From: Massilia sp.
GTDB lineage: Bacteria > Pseudomonadota > Gammaproteobacteria > Burkholderiales > Burkholderiaceae_D
Direction of reading: 5' to 3'
Assembly (NCBI GenBank): GCA_028291845.1
Contig: JAQGNM010000502.1
Coordinates: 1 to 5,509, forward strand
Length of the DNA: 5,509 nt
This document shows, in pieces, positions 1 through 5,509 of this stretch. Position numbers and translations under genes: made by a program. Within the stretch, counting starts at the first letter, position 1. Each line of letters begins with the position of its first letter. The notes beneath the pieces were generated by a model. It ran no database searches. It was given only the letters and a program-made list of their open reading frames with translations, and had not been told where the DNA came from.

Positions 1-716
<716 letters not shown>

Positions 717-720
<4 letters not shown>

Positions 721-2303
721 CCGCGTACCGTGCGCAGCACCTGTGTCAGCTCCGTGACATCGACCGGCTTGGCGAAAAAATAATCGAAACCGGCCGCCAG
801 CGCGGCGCTGCGGTCGCTGTCGAGGCCATAGCCGGTCAGGGCGATCAAGGTGCAGCCGGCAGTGCCGGGATCGGCGCGCAGGCGGCGCGCCAGCTCGTTG
901 CCGTCCACGCCGGGCAGGCCGATGTCGAGCACGCAGACGTCAAACCGGTCGGCCGCGGCGCGCGCCAGGGCGGCGTGCGGCGCATATTCGATGATCACCT
1001 GGTGGCCGCCATTCTCCAGCAGCATGCCGAGCATGGTGGCGGCGTCCATGTTGTCGTCGAACAGCATCACGCGCAGGGCGCCGGCCGCCGCCCCTGCCGC
1101 CGCCGCGCCATCGAGCGGCGCCGCGGCCTCCTCGATTGCCTTCAAACGCGGCAGGCGCACCGTGAACGTGCTGCCGCGGCCGGCGCCGGCGCTGTCGCAC
1201 CAGACCTCGCCGCCGTGCAGCTCGACCATGTTTTTCACCAGCGCCAGTCCCAGTCCCAGTCCGCCCTGCGAGCGGTCGGGGGTGCGTTCGGCCTGGGCGA
1301 ACAGGTCGAACACGCGCTGCTGCAACGCCGGCGCGATGCCGATGCCGTCGTCGCTCACGCACAAGCGCACTTCGCCGGCGCTGGTGTCGACGGCGATGCC
1401 GAGGTGGCCGCCCGGCGGGGTGTACTTGGCGGCGTTGTTGAGCAGGTTGCTGACCACTTGCACCAGCCGCTTGTGGTCGCCCGAGACCAACAGCTCGCCG
1501 GGCGGCAGGTTGACCTGCAGGTGGTGGCCCATCGAGGCGATCAGCGGGCGGGCCTGTTCGACGGCGCTGGCGATGACGCTGTTGAAATCGAGCTCGCGCT
1601 GTTCGATGGCGATCAGGCCGCGGGTGACGCGCGAGACGTCGAGCAGGTCGTCGACCAGCGCCGTCATGTGGCGCACCTGGCGCGTGATGATCTTGCTGGT
1701 TTGCTGCAGGCGCGCCGGATCGAGCTTGACCATGCCCATCAGGTCGGCCGCCGCGGTGATCGGCGCCAGCGGGTTGCGCAGTTCGTGCGCCAGCATGGCG
1801 AGAAAATCGTCCTTGCGCGCGTCCGCCTCGCGCAGCGCGCTCTCGGCCAGCTTGCTGGCGGTGATGTCGAGCACCACCGCCAGCACCCGCGCGCCGTCGC
1901 GTAAGTCACCTGCGGCGCCGGCGACCGGCGCCACCGCCATCGTCACCCAGACGGCGGCGCCATCGGTGCGCAGCAGGCGCACATCGATATTGCACGGCGC
2001 ACCGCCCTCGAGCACGGCGCGCAGGCTGGCGCCGCTGGCGGCAGCATCGTCGGGATGCAGCAGGCCGCGGCCTTCCTGGCCGATCAAGTCGCCCGGCGAG
2101 CGCCCGACGATCTGGCAAAAGCGGCCGTTGACGCGCACGATGCGGCCGTGCCGGTCCGCTTTCACCACGCCGACGGCGTTTTGCGCGAATATCGAATCGA
2201 CCTGCGCGCTGCTGGCGGACAGCGCCGCGCGGTTGCGGCCAAGCTCGATTTCGGCCAGCAGCGACTGCTCGCGGGTGGCAGCCTGGCGGCGCTGGCGCGT
2301 CAT
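717..2303 (-). CDS. Hybrid sensor histidine kinase with C-terminal receiver (PAS-HisKA-HATPase-REC)
   Basis: An intact 528-residue protein. A short polar N-terminus (1-30) leads into a PAS sensor domain (about 35-150, ending VLDITASKLAE). HisKA follows at about 163-228, with the H box FLAMLAHELRNPLAPI and phospho-acceptor His173. The ATPase domain spans about 275-385, with N box NLLNNAAKYT, G1 box DDGIGI and G2 box GGLGLGLAL. After an Ala-rich linker (about 390-409) comes a receiver domain (410-526) with acidic pair D416-D417, phospho-acceptor Asp460 (VLDIGLPGVDG), Thr490 and Lys512 (AKPVD). All catalytic residues are present. I see no transmembrane segment or signal peptide, so it is likely cytosolic. 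The start ATG overlaps the upstream kinase stop as ATGA (2300-2303), and AGG abuts the ATG with no usable spacing, which points to translational coupling. The receiver has no DNA-binding domain, so its output partner is elsewhere. The stimulus is unknown. Confidence 0.93.
2300..2303 (-). promoter_or_regulatory. ATGA stop/start overlap coupling the two kinase genes
   Basis: The - strand reads TCAGGATGA. The TGA (2302-2300) ends the upstream kinase and the ATG (2303-2301) starts the hybrid kinase. This is the usual arrangement for termination-reinitiation, and it suggests the two proteins are made in linked amounts from one transcript. Confidence 0.85.
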
Positions 2304-4044
2304 CCTGACGGCACGGTGACGACAAATTCGGTGCCGCGGCCGGCCTCGCTGCGCACGCGGATCTGGCCGCCCAGCAGGTGCACCAGTTCGCGCACCAGCG
2401 ACAGGCCAATGCCGCTGCCTTCGACCGAGCGGCCGACCTGGCCCTCGACCCGGTGAAAACGCTCGAAAACACGCGGCAGATCGGCGCTGCCGATGCCGAC
2501 CCCGGTATCGGCCACGCGCAATTCGGCGCCCTCCAGGGTGGGCCGCAGCTGCACGTGGATCGAGCCGGCAAAGGTAAATTTAAAGGCGTTCGACAGCAGG
2601 TTGAGGACGATTTTTTCCCACATGTCGCGGTCGATCCGCATCGGGCCCGGCATGCCGGCGCAGTCGACCCGCAGATTCAGACCCGCGCGCTCGCAGGCCG
2701 AGCGGAAATTGCTCGCCAGGTCGGCGGTATACGCGCCCAGGTCCACCTCGGTGAATTGCGCCTCGATGCGGCCGGCCTCGATGCGCGAAAAATCCAGCAG
2801 CGAATTGACCAGTTTTAAGAGACGCATGGCGTTGCGGTTGGCGATATCGAGCCGTTCTTGCAAGGGCGCGGCCAGCCCCGGGGTGGCCAGCGCTTCTTCA
2901 AGTGGCCCCAGCATCAAGGTCAGCGGGGTACGAGACTCATGGCTGACGTTGGAAAAAAACACCGTCTTGGCGCGGTCGATGGCAGCCAGCATTTCCAGGC
3001 GCTGGCGCTCTTCCTCGGCGATGGTGACGCGGCTCAGGGCGGCGCCGAAGGCCGCCGCGATCAGGTCGAAGAAGCTGCGGTAAGGCTCGTCGAGCGGCAG
3101 GCGTGCGCTGGCGCCGGTGAGGAACAGCGCCACCGGCGCGTCCACCCCCGGATGGCGGATCGGCGTCACGAAGCCGGTCAGCGGCGCTTCTTCATACGGG
3201 CCGCAGGGCAGGGCGCCGAGCGCCGCCCGCAAGCCGTCCACTTGCACGCTGCCGCTCTTGCCGGCAGCGGCACCGAGGAGCTGCCGCACCTCCGCGCCCC
3301 AGACGCCGTCGGACGCCGCATCGATGCGCGCGGGCGCAAACGCCGACGGCGCCGCCACCCCGGTATGGCCGGCCAGCTGGTAGTGGCCGCTTTGGGCGTC
3401 GCGCAGGTACAGCAGCACGAAGGGCAGGTCGAGATCGAATTCGCGCAGGATGCCGACGGTGTGCGCGGCCAGGCCGGCACGGTCGTCGGCGTCGGCCAGG
3501 CGAAGGGTGAGGTCGCGCACGGCGCGCGCACGGCGTTCGCCGACCATGGTCACGGTGGTTTCCGTCACCGGGTGAAACAGGCCGCCGATGGCGCCGGTCT
3601 GGTCGCGGATCGGGCTGAGCGAATAGGTAAAAAAAGTCTCTTCGAGGTAGCCGTTACGGAACAGAACATCCGCTGATTTTCCAGGAAGGAGGTGTTGCCG
3701 GCCATGGCTTGCTCGAACGGCGGGCCGATCACCGGCCAGGCCGAGGCCCAGCACTCGCGGTAATCCATGCCCATGGCCGCCGGGTGCTTGTCGCCGCACA
3801 CCACGCGGTAGCCGTCGTTGTAGATCTGCGTGTTGTGGCTGCCCCAGATGATATTGATCGGGAAGTTCGACGCCAGGCACAGGCTGACCGTGGTGCGCAG
3901 GCTGGGCGACCAGTGCGCGATCGGCCCCAGCGGCGTGGCCGACCAGTCGATCGCACCGATCAGCTTTGCCATGTCGCTGTTGCCGAGGAAACTCAGGTCG
4001 GTGGCGCCGGTGTCGACCGCGGCATTTTGGGTTTCGGAATTCAT
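2300..4044 (-). CDS. Sensor histidine kinase (PAS-GAF-HisKA-HATPase), interrupted by a single-base frameshift
   Basis: Two overlapping frames together encode one kinase of 581 residues once a missing base near 3664 is restored; residue numbers below refer to that protein. A PAS-like domain lies at about 25-165 (PLGPIAHWSPSLRTTVSLCL, IYNDGYRVV, then FRNGYLEETFFTYSLSPIRD past the break). A GAF-like region follows at about 180-340. HisKA has the H box FFSNVSHESRTPLTLMLGP with His369. The HATPase domain has N box NLLSNAFKFT, G1 box DTGVGI and G2 box GSGIGLSL, and the protein ends right after it (VTVPSG) with no receiver. As written, the N-terminal frame yields about 159 residues and stops at 3565-3567. 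An ATG at 3547, 17 bases past that stop, could give a 415-residue GAF-kinase fragment. I chose ATG 4044 as the start; TTG 4080 in the same frame is an alternative, and neither has a clear Shine-Dalgarno. It is the first gene of the kinase pair and no membrane segment is seen. Confidence 0.82.
3662..3668 (-). other. Frameshift site: one base missing in kinase gene
   Basis: Read on the - strand, the codons run ATG TTC (3669-3664) and then TGT TCC GTA. Adding one C after TTC gives ATG TTC CTG TTC CGT AAC GGC, which joins ENQRMF to LFRNGYLEETFF and restores a continuous PAS domain. Upstream of this point the protein-like frame is the one starting at 4044; downstream it is the one ending at 2300. 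No X-XXY-YYZ slippery heptamer is present, so programmed -1 frameshifting looks unlikely. The cause is either a real deletion or an assembly error. Confidence 0.85.
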
Positions 4045-4139
4045 TCGTAGGGAGCGCCGGGAATGGATTGGTTCGATCAAAAGCTGGACAAGACGGTCCG
4101 TATGCTATCAATCTCGATGTTTTTGTAGCGTACTAAAGC

Positions 4140-4188
4140 ATCACGGATTGTATCGCGGTCTCGATAGAAAATTCACATTTTCCGTGAT
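4140..4188. repeat. 8-base inverted repeat flanking the kinase promoter
   Basis: ATCACGGA at 4140-4147 is matched by its exact reverse complement TCCGTGAT at 4181-4188, with 33 bases between. The half-sites are 41 bases apart centre to centre, about four helical turns, and bracket the candidate - strand promoter. It could be an operator, but an 8-base match in a region of this size is near what chance allows. Confidence 0.3.
4147..4176 (-). promoter_or_regulatory. Candidate sigma-70 promoter for the kinase operon
   Basis: On the - strand, TACAAT (4152-4147) matches the -10 consensus at five of six bases. An 18-base spacer separates it from GTGAAT (4176-4171), a weak -35 (three of six). Transcription would start near 4140, leaving a leader of about 95 bases before ATG 4044. 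This is a by-eye call only. Confidence 0.35.
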
Positions 4189-4193
4189 ATGCA

Positions 4194-4224
4194 TTGCCAC
4201 TCACAGCGTGCAGTATCATATATT
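4194..4224 (+). promoter_or_regulatory. Weak candidate promoter for ilvD
   Basis: TTGCCA (4194-4199) is followed after 19 bases by TATATT (4219-4224), five of six matches to the -10 consensus. The spacer is longer than ideal. A start near 4231 would give a leader of about 60 bases. TATCAT at 4214-4219 is an alternative -10, but with too short a spacer. Confidence 0.25.
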
Positions 4225-4280
4225 GGACATCTCACAGAAAATCGGCGACCCTGTGCGCACGATCGCTCACCGCCTGCAAC

Positions 4281-4285
4281 GAGGA
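4281..4285 (+). promoter_or_regulatory. Ribosome binding site of ilvD
   Basis: GAGGA at 4281-4285 lies five bases before the ATG at 4291. It is a good Shine-Dalgarno match and fixes the ilvD start, in agreement with the conserved N-terminus MPTYRS. Confidence 0.7.
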
Positions 4286-4290
4286 CTGCC

Positions 4291-5509
4291 ATGCCTACTT
4301 ACCGTTCCCACACCACCACCCAAGGCCGCAACATGGCCGGCGCCCGCGCTCTCTGGCGCGCCACCGGCATGAAGGACGGCGACTTCGACAAGCCGATCAT
4401 CGCCGTCGTCAACTCGTTCACCCAGTTCGTGCCCGGCCACGTGCACCTGAAAGACCTGGGGCAGCTGGTGGCGCGCGAGATCGAGGCGGCCGGCGGCGTG
4501 GCCAAGGAATTCAACACCATCGCCGTCGACGACGGCATCGCCATGGGCCACGGCGGCATGCTCTATTCGCTGCCCTCGCGCGACCTGATCGCCGACTCGG
4601 TCGAATACATGGTCAACGCCCACTGCGCCGACGCCATGGTGTGCATCTCCAACTGCGACAAGATCACCCCCGGCATGCTGATGGCCGCCATGCGCCTGAA
4701 CATCCCGGTGGTATTCGTCTCGGGCGGGCCGATGGAGGCTGGTAAAGTGGTCAAGGTAGTCAACGGTGGCCAGAAGATCATCAAGCTCGACCTGATCGAC
4801 GCCATGATCAAGGCGGGCGACGACAAGGTGTCCGACGCCGACGTGCTCGAAATCGAGCGCTCGGCCTGCCCGACCTGCGGCTCCTGCTCCGGCATGTTCA
4901 CGGCCAACTCGATGAACTGCCTGACCGAAGCGCTCGGCCTGGCCCTGCCGGGCAACGGCACCATCCTCGCTACCCATTCCGACCGCAAGGAACTGTTCCT
5001 GCAGGCCGGCCGCACCATCGTCGCCCTGGCGCGCCGCCACTACGAGCAGGACGATTATTCCGTGCTGCCGCGCTCGATCGCCACCAAGGCGGCGTTTGAA
5101 AACGCCATGGTGCTCGACGTCTCGATGGGCGGCTCGACCAACACCGTGCTGCACCTGCTGGCCGCGGCGCACGAAGCGCAGGTCGAGTTCACCATGGCCG
5201 ACATCGACCGCATCTCGCGCAAGGTGCCGTGCCTGTGCAAGGTGGCGCCGATGACCGATAAATACCACATCGAAGACGTCCACCGCGCCGGCGGCATCAT
5301 CGCCATCCTCGGCGAACTGGCGCGCGCAGGATTGCTCGATACCAGCCTGCCGAACATCCACAGCGCCTCGCTGGGCGAAGCGATCGAAAAATACGACATC
5401 AAGCGCAGCGATGATCCGGCGGTGCACCAGCTGTTTCGCGCCGCACCGGGCGGGGTGCCGACCCAGGTGGCGTTTTCGCAGTCCGAGCGATTCATGGAAA
5501 ACGACCTCG
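4291..5509 (+). CDS. ilvD: Dihydroxy-acid dehydratase IlvD, 5' part (3' end outside window)
   Basis: The first 406 residues of an enzyme usually about 615 long. It dehydrates 2,3-dihydroxy-isovalerate and 2,3-dihydroxy-3-methylvalerate to the 2-keto acids that lead to valine, leucine, isoleucine and pantothenate, in the cytosol. Family signatures are clear: TTTQGRNMAGARALWRATGM near the start, VNSFTQFVPGHVHL, Asp80-Asp81 (IAVDDGIAMGHGGM), Cys122 and Lys124 in SNCDKITPGM, and the CPTCGSC cluster (193-199) followed by SGMFTANSMNCLTEALGL. Cys122 and Cys199 match conserved iron-sulfur ligands, and Lys124 the residue carbamylated to bind magnesium in related dehydratases. VPGHVHL lacks the cysteine that [2Fe-2S] relatives carry there, so an oxygen-sensitive E. 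coli-type [4Fe-4S] enzyme is likely. Further conserved segments are MGGSTNTVLHLLAAA and KYHIEDVHRAGG. The frame stays open to the last base. It is transcribed away from the kinase operon, and no ilv partner is visible in the window. Confidence 0.97.
   Translation, partial: MPTYRSHTTTQGRNMAGARALWRATGMKDGDFDKPIIAVVNSFTQFVPGHVHLKDLGQLVAREIEAAGGVAKEFNTIAVDDGIAMGHGGMLYSLPSRDLIADSVEYMVNAHCADAMVCISNCDKITPGMLMAAMRLNIPVVFVSGGPMEAGKVVKVVNGGQKIIKLDLIDAMIKAGDDKVSDADVLEIERSACPTCGSCSGMFTANSMNCLTEALGLALPGNGTILATHSDRKELFLQAGRTIVALARRHYEQDDYSVLPRSIATKAAFENAMVLDVSMGGSTNTVLHLLAAAHEAQVEFTMADIDRISRKVPCLCKVAPMTDKYHIEDVHRAGGIIAILGELARAGLLDTSLPNIHSASLGEAIEKYDIKRSDDPAVHQLFRAAPGGVPTQVAFSQSERFMENDL

Larger units (their letters stand above)
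4045..4290. other. Divergent intergenic region between the kinase operon and ilvD
   Basis: A 246-base gap between genes that diverge. Positions about 4100-4235 are clearly richer in A and T than the flanking coding DNA, as expected for promoters. It holds the candidate promoters listed separately and an 8-base inverted repeat (4140-4147 and 4181-4188). I see no small RNA gene, no leader peptide rich in Ile, Val or Leu codons, and no T-tract terminator. Confidence 0.7.

Noticed and set aside
1245..1262. Short tandem repeat of CCAGTC.
   Set aside because: On the coding strand it spells the alternating Gly-Leu codons of the kinase G2 box (GLGLGLA), so protein constraint explains it.
2300..4111. 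A single 603-residue kinase starting at TTG 4111.
   Set aside because: Its first ~145 residues are Arg/Gly/His-rich shadow sequence. The true PAS N-terminus is in the neighbouring frame starting at 4044, so this frame is genuine only from about 3664 down.
4186..4217. Imperfect hairpin GATATGCA ... TGCA-G-TATC upstream of ilvD, as a possible attenuator or riboswitch.
   Set aside because: It has a weak bulged stem and a 15-base loop, no alternative terminator stem, and no leader peptide with branched-chain codons. It also falls within the candidate promoter.
4194..4745. A + strand frame beginning upstream of ilvD and overlapping it.
   Set aside because: It is out of frame with IlvD, Arg/His-rich, and lacks a ribosome binding site. 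The IlvD frame has the conserved protein and a good Shine-Dalgarno.
4267..5427. A 386-codon - strand open frame opposite ilvD.
   Set aside because: The product is His/Val/Asp/Ala-rich without motifs and is the antisense of a clear IlvD sequence.

Overview
The window is GC-rich, densely coded bacterial chromosome. The IlvD protein is of the Escherichia coli/proteobacterial type, and together with the high GC and the PrpR-like regulator it suggests a betaproteobacterium, perhaps of the Oxalobacteraceae/Burkholderiales (Massilia, Janthinobacterium or Duganella-like). That placement is inferred from protein style and not from a marker gene.

Layout, left to right. (1) Positions 1-720, + strand: the 3' end of a sigma-54-dependent transcription activator, most like PrpR, the 2-methylcitrate-responsive activator of propionate catabolism. 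(2) Positions 717-4044, - strand: two sensor kinase genes in tandem. The promoter-proximal gene (2300-4044) encodes a PAS-GAF-HisKA-HATPase kinase whose reading frame is broken by one missing base near 3664. The second gene (717-2303) encodes an intact PAS-HisKA-HATPase-receiver hybrid kinase. The two are joined by a 4-base ATGA overlap, and the second gene runs convergently into the PrpR-like gene with overlapping stop codons. (3) Positions 4045-4290: an AT-richer divergent intergenic region with candidate promoters for both sides. (4) Positions 4291-5509, + strand: the 5' two thirds of ilvD, dihydroxy-acid dehydratase of branched-chain amino acid synthesis, running off the right edge.

How the genes relate. 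The two kinases probably form one phosphorelay module: both have a kinase core, but only the second carries a receiver. No DNA-binding response regulator lies in the window, so the output is unknown. IlvD is a housekeeping enzyme, and the PrpR-like gene presumably belongs to a prp locus to the left. I see no mobile element, CRISPR array, tRNA or rRNA, and no convincing novel system. The points most worth checking are the frameshift in the first kinase, the coupled and split kinase pair, and the short repeat structures noted under findings.
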